Shown here piece after piece: positions 8,556 through 14,682 of a DNA stretch of 14,682 nt (the first letter of the stretch is position 1; each line of letters begins with the position of its first letter). The translations under genes were made by a program, and so were the position numbers. Under the pieces are notes generated by a model. The model did no database searches and was not told the origin of the DNA. It saw only the letters and a program-made list of their open reading frames with translations. The stretch comes from Hemicentrotus pulcherrimus (taxonomy: Eukaryota > Echinodermata > Echinoidea > Camarodonta > Strongylocentrotidae). Where the stretch lies: assembly GCA_003118195.1 (NCBI GenBank), contig BEXV01002658.1:33099-47780 (forward strand), read 5' to 3'.

Positions 8556-9364
8556 TTCTCTCTCTCCTTTCCTATTTCTGTCTCCCTCTTTGTTCCATTA
8601 TTTATGGAAAAAAGTATAGCCATTTCAAGAATGTCTATCTTTCCATCTTCCTCCTCCTTTCCCTCTGTCTGTCTGTCTGTCTGTCTCTCTTTTTTTTCTG
8701 CCTATGTATTTCCTAGCATTCTGGGTCAAAAGGCAATGTACAAACATCGCTAAAAGAAGATAGTGATCTGCTATGGTTCAAAGAATAATTTTTTTTAGAA
8801 GAAATCAGTTTCTAATCTGCTGAGCACCAGAAGGGCATTATGTGTGAAAGGTTATGAGTTAACATCTTTCTGGCACTCAGCAGATGAAAAGCTGATAATG
8901 CCTTTAAAGTGACTCGGTAACATTGCCTCAAATTCTGAAAAAAAAAAAAAGAATTAAAAAAAAAAAAAAAAAAAAATAAAAAACATTAAGATAAAAAAGA
9001 AACCCATGACTTTTACAAGCCGATCGCCTGTCTGATTATCAAGATATTTATGAGTAAAAATCGAAATATCATTTTTCGTTTTCCTAACGGTTTTTATAAC
9101 ACTACTTGAGGAAAATGAGAATGGAAAACCGGTCACTCAAATATTTAAACTTTTTTGAGGCACTTCAGGATCATTTTGAAGCGCAATTTTTTGAGGGCTT
9201 CAATATTACACCATATCACAGACACTGAAAACAAGTAAGGCCACGCAACTCAGATTTACCACTGTAAAACAATGCTTTTAAACAACATCCCATCATTAAA
9301 TAATTTTCCCACTGTCTCTTTTTCTGTGCCATTATGCAGAGGGAGAACATTTGTCCAGCAATAG
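1370..9364 (+). CDS. ARPC2: ARPC2, Arp2/3 complex subunit 2 (p34-Arc), multi-exon gene span
   Basis: ARPC2 pairs with ARPC4 to form the structural core of the cytoplasmic Arp2/3 complex and contacts the mother actin filament at branch points. Identified coding exons are 1370-1443, 4075-4187, 4589-4821, 5426-5519, 6166-6292, 6900-7000, 8310-8419 and 9340-9364, all with GT-AG introns. The product matches vertebrate ARPC2 throughout, with [14 protein letters not shown] at the start and blocks such as [30 protein letters not shown] and FLKILNRA. In the family, two related alpha/beta domains (roughly residues 1-120 and 121-240) are followed by a long C-terminal helix. Known exons sum to 877 nt, which is not a multiple of three. 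Exon 1 ends in phase 2 but the next exon needs phase 1, so a small exon of 3n+2 nt is missing from this model. About 35 nt would give 303 residues, against 300 in human. The start has no upstream in-frame ATG back to the in-frame TGA at 1292-1294. Confidence 0.96.
1717..1746. repeat. Short (TCTAGA)n tandem tract
   Basis: The sequence reads GGTCTAGATCTAGATCTAGA followed by TCTCTAGG, a self-complementary hexamer repeated about four times in intron 1. Confidence 0.8.
1809..1875. repeat. 15-bp minisatellite, about 4.5 copies
   Basis: The unit is GCGCTTCATTTATTG, at 1809-1823, 1824-1838, 1839-1853, 1854-1868 and a partial copy at 1869-1875. Copies differ by one or two substitutions. Confidence 0.9.
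2074..2272. repeat. Long inverted repeat (hairpin) in ARPC2 intron 1
   Basis: The left arm 2074-2166 and right arm 2187-2272 are reverse complements over about 86-93 bp with few mismatches and one small insertion of GC-rich bases in the left arm. The central loop at 2167-2186 is only 20 nt. The arms start CACTTTTTCACAGGTTTCAC and meet at GTTATCTACC / GGTAGATAAC. Weaker pairing (TTGAT-TTA-T) extends to about 2058 and 2290. No coding content and no clear target-site duplication were seen. It is a fold-back element or the remains of one. Confidence 0.93.
2296..2358. repeat. Compact 63-nt hairpin in ARPC2 intron 1
   Basis: The arms 2296-2321 (TCCTATGGGAACTCAGTGTT then ATGCTC) and 2332-2358 pair over 26-27 nt with about four mismatched positions and one bulge. 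The loop at 2322-2331 is 10 nt. It lies about 24 nt beyond the long hairpin. Confidence 0.8.
2927..2952. repeat. (ACATGT)n / TGTACA tract
   Basis: TGTACATGTACATGTACATG followed by TATGTAT is a short palindromic simple repeat in intron 1. Confidence 0.8.
3037..3317. mobile_element. Palindromic MITE-like element, 281 bp
   Basis: Terminal arms 3037-3132 and 3222-3317 are 96 bp each and inverted copies, with about three mismatches seen by eye. The ends begin GGGTGGTATTCTCGAAAGC and finish with its complement, ending CCACCC. The 89-nt AT-rich centre has no transposase coding. Length, high arm identity and lack of coding fit a non-autonomous DNA transposon. I could not define a target-site duplication, so the superfamily is open. 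Apparent short open frames across it come from the arms and are not genes. Confidence 0.85.
4075..4187 (+). CDS. ARPC2: ARPC2 coding exon (residues about 37-74)
   Basis: It follows the acceptor TTTGTTTGCAG and ends at GAG|GTAAGA. It reads (D)[17 protein letters not shown] then [20 protein letters not shown], matching the first alpha/beta domain of ARPC2, where human has FDGVLYHISNPNGDKTK. The first two bases, AC, need a G from the preceding exon to make the conserved Asp. Exon 1 cannot supply it in frame, so an exon is missing between them. The exon ends in phase 0. Confidence 0.96.
4188..4588 (+). other. ARPC2 intron (401 bp)
   Basis: Bounded by GTAAGA and CACTTCTCAG. Apart from the (GAT)n tract and a poly-A run near 4490 it holds nothing recognisable. 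Confidence 0.9.
4203..4231. repeat. (GAT)n microsatellite
   Basis: About nine GAT/TGA triplets sit just inside the intron that follows exon 4075-4187. Confidence 0.95.
4589..4821 (+). CDS. ARPC2: ARPC2 coding exon (residues about 75-151)
   Basis: This is the largest coding exon (233 nt), between CACTTCTCAG and AT|GTAAGT. It covers the end of the first domain and the start of the second, with [46 protein letters not shown] and [10 protein letters not shown]. It matches human ARPC2 without gaps across most of its length. The loop between the FERYFKYQ and INYRED blocks ([10 protein letters not shown]) differs from vertebrates. It ends after two bases of a Met codon completed by the next exon. 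GC content is visibly higher than in the flanking introns. Confidence 0.97.
4843..4868. repeat. Small hairpin, GGGGGCT / AGCCCCC arms
   Basis: The GGGGGCT and AGCCCCC arms flank about 12 nt in the intron after exon 4589-4821. A third similar GAGCCCCC lies about 15 nt downstream. Confidence 0.6.
5066..5158 (+). repeat. Dispersed repeat, copy A
   Basis: This segment aligns with the reverse complement of 13299-13395. The shared 18-mer TAGCTACTTGCGCCCTCT is exact (5087-5104 here). Patchy identity continues on both sides through CATTGG-CCC and TGATC-CTTTTT. It is non-coding, and the repeat class is unknown. It sits in the intron between exons 4589-4821 and 5426-5519. Confidence 0.8.
5426..5519 (+). 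CDS. ARPC2: ARPC2 coding exon (residues about 152-183)
   Basis: It starts with the G that completes Met152 after acceptor CCTTGAAG and ends CAA|GTAAGT. It reads (M)[17 protein letters not shown] then [14 protein letters not shown]. It corresponds to the central strands of the second alpha/beta domain; the KDRVTV-FSTVFKD and IGKVFMQ blocks are diagnostic for ARPC2. The exon ends in phase 0. Confidence 0.96.
5520..6165 (+). other. ARPC2 intron (646 bp)
   Basis: Bounded by GTAAGT and CCCTAG. It is AT-rich, and no repeat or gene was recognised in it. Confidence 0.9.
6166..6292 (+). CDS. ARPC2: ARPC2 coding exon (residues about 184-225)
   Basis: It starts after acceptor GCTACCCTAG and ends TTC G|GTGAGT. 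It encodes [20 protein letters not shown], then [20 protein letters not shown] and TF. This is the highly conserved [14 protein letters not shown] segment of ARPC2 followed by the GDNIGYITF strand. The acidic loop before GDNIGY differs from human (QGSDART in place of KDTDAAV). It ends in phase 1. Confidence 0.96.
6293..6899 (+). other. ARPC2 intron (607 bp)
   Basis: Bounded by GTGAGT and TTGTAG. It holds a 10-bp inverted pair GGGAGAACTT (6376-6385) / AAGTTCTCCC (6409-6418) with a 23-nt loop, and a C-run followed by an A-run near 6583-6601. Nothing else is recognisable. Confidence 0.88.
6900..7000 (+). CDS. ARPC2: ARPC2 coding exon (residues about 226-259)
   Basis: It follows acceptor TTTATTTTTGTAG and ends AAG|GTAAAC. 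It encodes (V)[17 protein letters not shown] then [16 protein letters not shown]. The [28 protein letters not shown] block is near-invariant in animal ARPC2 and leads into the C-terminal helix. One change from human is LEPRHT in place of LFPRHT. If this intron were retained, an in-frame TGA would be reached seven codons after the donor. Confidence 0.97.
7001..8309 (+). other. ARPC2 intron (1309 bp)
   Basis: The first 250 bases are noticeably richer in GC and CpG than the rest of the introns and include a perfect 10-bp inverted pair, CAATTGCGCC (7128-7137) / GGCGCAATTG (7165-7174). A second CG-rich patch lies at about 7480-7590. Open frames there on either strand resemble no known protein to me. 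The 3' end is a long T-rich tract leading to the acceptor. Confidence 0.85.
7883..7922. repeat. 40-nt hairpin in ARPC2 intron
   Basis: The arms ACCCCTTG..CTGG and CCAG..CCAAGGGGCA pair around a short GTAAAT centre. It has no T-tract or other sign of a terminator. It may be a repeat remnant. Confidence 0.6.
8310..8419 (+). CDS. ARPC2: ARPC2 coding exon (residues about 260-295)
   Basis: It is preceded by a long T-rich tract and the acceptor TTTCACCAG, and ends AC|GTGAGT. It encodes [20 protein letters not shown], then [16 protein letters not shown]. It matches the long C-terminal helix of ARPC2 ([23 protein letters not shown] in human). The lysine-rich tail after the helix has diverged in sequence but keeps its basic, hydrophilic character. 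It ends in phase 2. Confidence 0.96.
8525..8552. repeat. (CT)n microsatellite
   Basis: About 14 CT units, followed by further CT-rich sequence to about 8580, 106 bp after exon 8310-8419. Confidence 0.95.
8664..8688. repeat. (TGTC)n microsatellite
   Basis: Five to six TGTC units lie in the same pyrimidine-rich zone of the last intron. Confidence 0.9.
8815..8885. repeat. Fold-back element A
   Basis: ATCTGCTGAGCACCAGAA (8815-8832) is inverted at 8868-8885 with two mismatches, with a loop of about 35 nt. It contains the 14-mer CCAGAAGGGCATTA, also found in the fold-back at 13042-13182. Confidence 0.75.
9340..9364 (+). CDS. ARPC2: ARPC2 final coding exon with stop
   Basis: It starts after acceptor GCCATTATGCAG. 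It completes a Thr codon and adds GRTFVQQ before TAG at 9362-9364. Human ends TGKTFSSR, so the T-G-(K/R)-T-F ending is conserved and this is very likely the true terminus. The tip FVQQ differs from vertebrate FSSR. The exon continues into the 3' UTR. Confidence 0.93.
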
Positions 9365-9812
9365 AAACATCAGGCATCGCGGAAGAACAAGAGGCAGAGA
9401 AAGATTTTGGAACACAAAGATCTGGACCAGCCCCGAGACTGATATACTCTACATAGAAACGGCCTACAAACTCTGATTCTCACAATAGAGCCCCCCCCTT
9501 CCCTCCCCTCCNAGATACCTCTGCCACACCAACAAACCGACTTCGCAACGAGCATTTTCACTCGTTTCATTTTGCAAGTCAGAAAGACAATGTTTAAACA
9601 AACGTGTATCTCCTGAAGTCCAGAAGTCTTACCTGTAAACAAAAAAATATAGTCTTTCTACTCGTATATATCAGCAATTGCCCTTGTAAATTTGCAGCTC
9701 TTTATACCACTTGTGCTTGTATATTTGGTATGAAATATGGTCTTATCAGAACTTGCCCATTCTAAGAGAAATCTAAGAGCTAAGAGCTAAAAGATATTTA
9801 AATGATTAAGTA

Positions 9813-9818
9813 ATTAAA
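9813..9818 (+). terminator. ARPC2: Candidate poly(A) signal ATTAAA (proximal)
   Basis: First ATTAAA after the ARPC2 stop, with a GT/T-rich element 15-35 nt downstream. ATTAAA is the second most common animal signal. This is a weak prediction in AT-rich DNA. Confidence 0.3.
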
Positions 9819-11320
9819 TAGCTCTTCCTGTTCTCCTTTATGTCTGTTTAGGTATAGGCTGCATGGTTTTTTCATTGAATTTTACATAAGAGGGGGCCTT
9901 ATTCTTATTTATCAATAGTTGAGTGGGAAAAGGCGTTTTATATGAATATATCAGTCCGAAGTAGGAGAAGAAGAATATGTCTATGGTAAAGCTGGAGATG
10001 GAGAGATCCAAATATCCATGGCATATCTGATTATAGCCTGTGTTTTTATTTTTTGATTTCTTGGACAAAATCTGACCAAAATCTGATCTTCCTCGTCCAA
10101 ACTGTTAGAAGAAAAGAAAAAAAATGATCTGTCGTTCATTGATGCAGCTAGTAGATTTCACCGAAAGATCCAAGTAAACTCATTTTCATTTTCATTTTGA
10201 TGTATACTTCTTGCAAAAAGTTTTGAATTCACCAAAGTATATCGAGTATACACTAAAAGAAGAAGTAGAAGAAAGAGAGTGCGGAGATGGAACAATAGTG
10301 CGTACATGTAGATGGATGTTCCCAAGTAGATTTGTTTTATATTATGTATTTACAAAAATGAGATCATTTAAACCATTCTGAATATATTTGCAGTCTTATG
10401 TTGAGGGAGATTATTGTACAGTGTAAAATCATCCTTATCCAGTACATATTTTGTTTCCTTCTCTTTATATTAAGTCATGTATCAGATTTATATAGTTTTT
10501 ATGACTAACTTGGGGTGCTAGGTTAGATCAATCATTTATTCCGGGAGGTACGGAAGAGTTCTTTATTAGTGTCTCCTTGTCCAAATGCTGTATCTGATAT
10601 TGTAAGGCCAGTTCCTGTGATAAACCACCTTTTAGGTCTTGCCTACTCATTTCTTTTATCACAGAAATGTTGAGAAAATAATGTCTAGAAAGCCTGTTAC
10701 TGTCAAGACAATGGTGTTTACAAAGACTATGCATCAAGCTTGTACCCCATTTATTAAAATGACTTAGGAAGACAGTTACACACAAACTCATTCCACACCA
10801 CATGGGTTTGATAACTACACTAATTTGGTTTATCACTCTAAAATGTATGCATGTCTTGTTTTTGCTATGTAAACAAACATCACTTTCTTAAATTCTTGAT
10901 TATTTTGCAGCACTTTCACCTTTATTTAAGAAAATGAGAGTATGGGAGAAAGTTGTACTATTTTTGATTGTTATAAATCATGAAAACAGGAATTTTAGAA
11001 GGGAAGGCAAATGTAGCAAACTTTACGGAGCACTACTTAGATTAGGCAGTATAATTTCCCATCAATTGTGCCAGATTTCTTTCTTCACTTGGCATATTCC
11101 ATCAATTCTTGTTTCAAATTTAATGAATTTGTATTAAAAAAAGCCTCAATATATTCCCTTAGGATTAGCTTCATAATTGAAGATTTTTTATTGATCAATC
11201 TCAGAAATTTATAGTTGATGGTTTAATGGAAAAAAAAGTGATAAGGAATTAAAATGTCTGTCTCTTCCTTAAACAATTATGTGCACTTTGATCTATTCAA
11301 AGACTTGATATGTTAAAAAG

Positions 11321-11326
11321 AATAAA
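11321..11326 (+). terminator. ARPC2: Candidate poly(A) signal AATAAA (distal)
   Basis: First canonical AATAAA on the + strand after the ARPC2 stop. A GT-rich stretch (TGTCTGGTTTGTTTTGTCC) follows about 70 nt later, farther than usual. Confidence 0.3.
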
Positions 11327-11350
11327 ACACATTGTAGCTTTCATATTAAA

Positions 11351-12872
11351 TATGTATCGGAAGAAATTTCTCACACTAAAAATGTTTTCCTTCATGTCTG
11401 GTTTGTTTTGTCCATGAATAATGTATATTGGGTTTGCAAAATAGACAATTTTTGTATCTTTAATAGATAATATAAACTGCATCAAAAATTTGTTGGCTCT
11501 TGATTGTTTGAGAGCTCATGACCAGAAATATTCGAGTTGAAGAAAAAAAATCTTTCAAATCTTAATTTAATGAAAACAAAATATTTTAAATTTTAGATAA
11601 AAATTGAGATTTTTTTGTTTTAACTTTTTTCTTTCCAAAAAGGTTTTATTGTTTATTTATTACCTTTTGTTTGCCTCTTGAGAAGAATACTTCCACCTGT
11701 GTATCAGATAAATGTACTGTTGTGCATAAATGAATACTGATTACATAACTTTCATGAGCACGATACAAGTATTCGTCTCAATGGTTTTACAAGTTGGGTC
11801 TGACCGTCCGAATGACCTTTATCTGCACATGCGCGAATCTTCGTATAGTAATACATTTTTTTAAAAATGTATAACTTCTAGTTGTAAACAACTTTGTTCA
11901 GACTTTCACCAATCTGCTTCTGTGACTTTTCTTTCTTTCAGAGGTATTTGCTTTTAAGGTTGGAATCCTTTTAAAGATACTGTCGACCTTGGTACTTTCA
12001 ACATCAATAACACAAATGACCATATACAGGCAAGATGAGGCTTACAGTCATTTTATTATTTAAATAATTTTTACTTCTAATCTACACGTGGAAGCAAACA
12101 GCAGCTCAGTCCCCCTCCCCCCTAAAAGAAGGAAATAAAGGGACTTAAAGGCATACATGGGGGAAGGTATATTGAACAATATTTCAAAAGAATAGGTTGA
12201 ATATGTTATTGAATGTACCTGTATTCTTCCATGTATTCACCAAACGAAAAATTCTACTTTAAAAAACCTGAGAAAGAAATGATGAAAGTTGACCAAAAAA
12301 GAATAAAAAATGAGAAAAAAAGTTTTAGAAAGAGGAGAACAGAGTGAAAGAGCTACATAGAGAGTAAAGATAACATTGGCAAAGGCTGATTATTTTTAAA
12401 AAGTTCATAAAATACAAATGAAATGGCACAAATCAGCCAACCTAGAGAAATACAATACATGTAACAGCAAAACAGGTGTGTGGGCGTTTAGCTAGATTTC
12501 CCTTCTTTTAACAGGTGTTCATCAATCAAATCAAATTTACCCCTGGGCAAACAATATCATGATGTAATGCATTTCAAGCTTAATAATGAATTGGGATTAA
12601 AAAGTGGAGATTGGGCTTTAAAAAGAAGAAATGTTCCACAAGCAGTCTGTAGCAACCACAGTATTGCATATTGAATACCGGTATGTATGCTTGTTTTATA
12701 TCTTTACATTAAATACGTGCGGGTAACATGACACTTTTCTATAGAGGAGAAAAAGTCAGCCACACCGGATTGACTTTGACAGAGATGAATCATATTATAC
12801 AGAGTATAAGGTCAATGATGTATTATGGGTATACTCGGTGCATATACAAGTGCATTGGTTCCATGAACCGTA
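11351..12872. other. Intergenic AT-rich stretch without a recognised gene
   Basis: It holds an NRF1-like motif near 11824, a strong pyrimidine tract with AG at about 11928-11941, and A-rich tracts around 12290-12330. None of the short open frames resembles a known protein. Confidence 0.5.
11824..11835 (+). promoter_or_regulatory. NRF1 / P3A2-like motif
   Basis: TGCACATGCGCG differs at one position from the palindromic NRF1 consensus YGCGCAYGCGCR. The sea urchin factor P3A2 belongs to the NRF1 family and binds the same kind of site. It is a single imperfect site, and CpG-containing motifs are otherwise rare in this AT-rich stretch. Confidence 0.25.
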
Positions 12873-13040
12873 CTGACCCAGTTTTTTCGAGTGATGGCAA
12901 TGAGGTGCGGAAAAAAATAGTCTTCTAGACAAACATGTAGATTATTGCCTGCTGACCTGTTTTTGAGTCAAAGTGATGGCAATTAGGTGCGAAAAAAAAA
13001 ATCGATCTTCTTGACAAATAGGTAGATAATATTGCCTGCC
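12873..13040. repeat. Tandem duplication, about 80-88 bp unit, two diverged copies
   Basis: Units at about 12873-12951 and 12952-13040 share, in order, CTGACC, a T-run, GTGATGGCAAT-AGGTGCG, an A-run, TCTTCT-GACAAA, GTAGAT and ATTGCCTGC. Small indels separate them. Confidence 0.85.
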
Positions 13041-13041
13041 G

Positions 13042-13182
13042 AGAGCCAGAAGGGCATTAACTATGTCTAACCCATTGGCTCCTGAATTCATTCATTCCCA
13101 TAGGCATAATACAGAGACTGCCTGGTTCCAGTATGGAATGGTTTGTAACAGAAAGACATAGATCTAGTACCCTTCTGGCTCT
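13042..13182. repeat. Fold-back element B
   Basis: Left arm 13042-13068 (AGAGCCAGAAGGG...CTATGTCT) and right arm 13154-13182 are imperfect inverted copies over 27-29 nt. Weaker pairing inside (AACCCATT / AATGGTTT) extends the stem. It shares the 14-mer CCAGAAGGGCATTA with fold-back A at 8827-8840. The left arm directly abuts the tandem duplication. Confidence 0.75.
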
Positions 13183-13298
13183 ATAAAGTCAAGATTCCCT
13201 GTTATTAATTTGCTAAAATGAACAAATAAGCTGCATTAAGCTCCCATTTCCAGTAAAAATTATTTAAAGCTAATCAGTAATAGTTTACAGGAGGGAAT

Positions 13299-13395
13299 AA
13301 AAAAGATCATGGGGGACCAATGATCACCAATTAGGCATTGTTTAATATAGAGAGGGCGCAAGTAGCTACAGGTAGTGCAGTGGGCATTTAAGTCT
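13299..13395 (-). repeat. Dispersed repeat, copy B (inverted relative to copy A)
   Basis: The reverse complement aligns with 5066-5158 through the exact 18-mer at 13351-13368 and flanking partial identity. The two copies are about 8.2 kb apart. Confidence 0.8.
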
Positions 13396-13425
13396 TGCTA
13401 ATAACATCTTTTTCCATTTCTTCAG

Positions 13426-13537
13426 TTTGTAAACAAAAAAGTTTGAAACTTTGTAAGAAGCACATAATGATGGATGAATCCAGCCTGCAGAGCCACAATA
13501 CAATACCTTGTCCCACATGTGCATATCTGCGTACCAG
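13426..13537 (+). other. Orphan exon candidate of unknown gene
   Basis: The segment lies between a good acceptor (CTTTTTCCATTTCTTCAG) and a strong donor (ACCAG|GTAAGC). One frame is open throughout: two leading bases, 36 codons and two trailing bases. The peptide starts CKQKSLKLCKKHIMMDESS and ends HNTIPCPTCAYLRT. Its paired cysteines (C-x7-C-x2-H, later C-P-T-C) recall zinc-binding segments but do not fit the standard RING spacing. I do not recognise it. A 112-nt open frame is not rare by chance, so the claim rests on the combination with splice signals. Confidence 0.27.
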
Positions 13538-13772
13538 GTAAGCACTTTACAGAGTACTTGATGTGCAGCAAGTTCTATTAACTTTGATCGACATTTGCAA
13601 GACTATCTACAAACAGCTGCATTACAAATTGTCTGTTACGAGCTAGATGAGTATTTATTTCTTTACTTTAACACCAGATTTAACGCCCTTACGGCTCTGA
13701 ACAGACGACGTCATGAGGATATACTTATTGGCTCCATGACCATCAATTCTGAGCAACATTTAGTTAGAAATA

Positions 13773-13945
13773 CAGTCAAACCTGTTTATAGCGACCTCCC
13801 AAGGGAAACACAAAAAGTGGCCTTTGTAGACAGGTTCCGTAAGTACATGTTTCATTGAGAAACCATTATTAAGGGAAACAAAAAATGTGGTCCTTGTAGA
13901 CAGGTGGTCTTTGTAGACAGGTGGTCACTAAAGCAGGTTTGACTG
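13773..13945. mobile_element. Pogo-like MITE, 173 bp, with TA target-site duplication
   Basis: The ends are CAGTCAAACCTG and CAGGTTTGACTG, perfect inverted repeats over 12 bp with further imperfect pairing inward (TTTATAGCGACC versus TTTAGTGACCACC). TA lies directly outside each end (13771-13772 and 13946-13947), the target site of Tc1/mariner/pogo elements. The CAGT start is typical of the pogo group. There is no transposase, so it is non-autonomous. The interior carries a partial tandem duplication. Confidence 0.85.
13810..13930. repeat. Internal duplication within the pogo-like MITE
   Basis: AAGGGAAACA-AAAA-GTGG followed by CTTTGTAGACAGGT occurs twice (from about 13801 and about 13871), and GTAGACAGGTGGTC is repeated again immediately after the second copy. 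Confidence 0.75.
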
Positions 13946-13947
13946 TA

Positions 13948-14682
13948 CTATTTTTACTTTAATGACTGAAGATAACCTTTACCAGGACAATTGGATAGTT
14001 GATCTCGGAACTTTGTATCCAAATGAGAAAAAATGAAATTGGTCAGAGTAAATATGATTTCAAGTGGATTTATGTATCATGTCATCAAATATATGAAAAA
14101 TTTATTACTGTGTCATTTTAAAAGATACACATCGTAGTTCTGATATCAATTCCAATCTTGAGAAAGATATTTCCAGTTAATTTACATGTATAAATCATAG
14201 CATAAATTAAAAGAGCGAATCTGTGCTGTGTTGCTGGCATGTTTTCTATCCATCTGCTTCATACACAAATCGACAACAAAAATCTTGATTTGACCATGAA
14301 AAATGATGACTAATGAGTTTTCATTTTTGCATGAATTAAGGAAATTAATAAAAGCTATATGTCGTTCCAGACACATTGAATGGAATAGTCCCCAAACACT
14401 ATTAAAAAGACCCATAAAATATTAATTTGGATACGCAGTAAGGTGACAACCCCCAACGTAAGTGCCTGTATTAAAATCTATAAAAAAAAAACATAAATGA
14501 GCCATACAACATGTATTTTAATGCAAGAGACACACATCAAATTTTAGTGAGGACTAAAACTATTTAAAATGGTGCGGCATATTTCTATCATGCTTGAGTG
14601 ATCGTCAGTTTTTTAAATCTCTGCCGTGACTTTGGTCAATTCATATCACTATACTGACCTCAGGCCACTAAAGCATGCACAA
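13948..14682. other. Terminal AT-rich stretch, nothing recognised
   Basis: No open frame with family similarity, RNA gene or structured repeat was seen. The weak donor-like GTAAGT at about 14459 stands alone. Confidence 0.5.

Larger units (their letters stand above)
8420..9339 (+). other. ARPC2 last intron (920 bp)
   Basis: Bounded by GTGAGT and TTATGCAG. It contains the CT and TGTC microsatellites, fold-back element A and long A-runs at 8938-8976. No gene was seen in it. Confidence 0.9.
9365..11350 (+). other. ARPC2: Probable ARPC2 3' UTR and downstream flank
   Basis: No coding sequence is recognisable after the ARPC2 stop. The first ATTAAA is at 9813-9818, followed by a GT/T-rich stretch (TTTATGTCTGTTTAGG). 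The first canonical AATAAA is at 11321-11326. The 3' UTR therefore may be about 0.45 kb or about 2 kb; sequence alone does not decide. A 10-bp inverted pair CTGTGATAAA / TTTATCACAG lies near 10616-10666. Confidence 0.45.

Noticed and set aside
8204..8753. 170- and 92-codon open frames with S/L/F-rich translation
   Set aside because: They are produced by the polypyrimidine tract, the (CT)n and (TGTC)n microsatellites and one ARPC2 exon; not a gene.

Overview
This is a eukaryotic, animal genomic window, AT-rich and full of introns and repeats. It holds one clearly recognisable gene on the + strand: ARPC2, the p34 subunit of the Arp2/3 actin-nucleating complex. Eight coding exons lie between 1370 (ATG) and 9364 (TAG). 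All have GT-AG splice sites, and their conceptual product follows vertebrate ARPC2 almost from end to end. The repeat style (several fold-back/MITE-like elements, (GAT)n, (CT)n, a pogo-like element with TA duplications) and the close match to vertebrate ARPC2 suggest a marine deuterostome invertebrate. A sea urchin or other echinoderm is my best guess; this is inference and not proven. Two N bases (2665, 9512) indicate draft sequence.

Layout. 1-1369 is upstream flank with homopolymer runs, an imperfect tandem repeat, a CTCF-like motif and two ETS-like motifs close to the ARPC2 start. 1370-1443 is coding exon 1. 1444-4074 is a long first intervening region with a 15-bp minisatellite, a long hairpin (2074-2272), a compact hairpin (2296-2358) and a 281-bp palindromic MITE (3037-3317). 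The exon phases show that at least one further small coding exon must lie somewhere in this region, but I could not identify it securely. Downstream exons are 4075-4187, 4589-4821, 5426-5519, 6166-6292, 6900-7000, 8310-8419 and 9340-9364. Their introns carry a dispersed repeat (about 5066-5158), small hairpins, and CT and TGTC microsatellites.

9365-14682 is 3' UTR and intergenic sequence without a convincing gene. It contains candidate poly(A) signals, an NRF1/P3A2-like motif (11824-11835), a local tandem duplication (12873-13040), a fold-back element (13042-13182), an inverted second copy of the dispersed repeat (13299-13395), one orphan exon candidate (13426-13537) and a pogo-like MITE (13773-13945).

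I see no exotic multi-gene system here. The most useful leads are the unresolved ARPC2 micro-exon, the cluster of strong hairpins in intron 1, and the possible exon of an unknown downstream gene.
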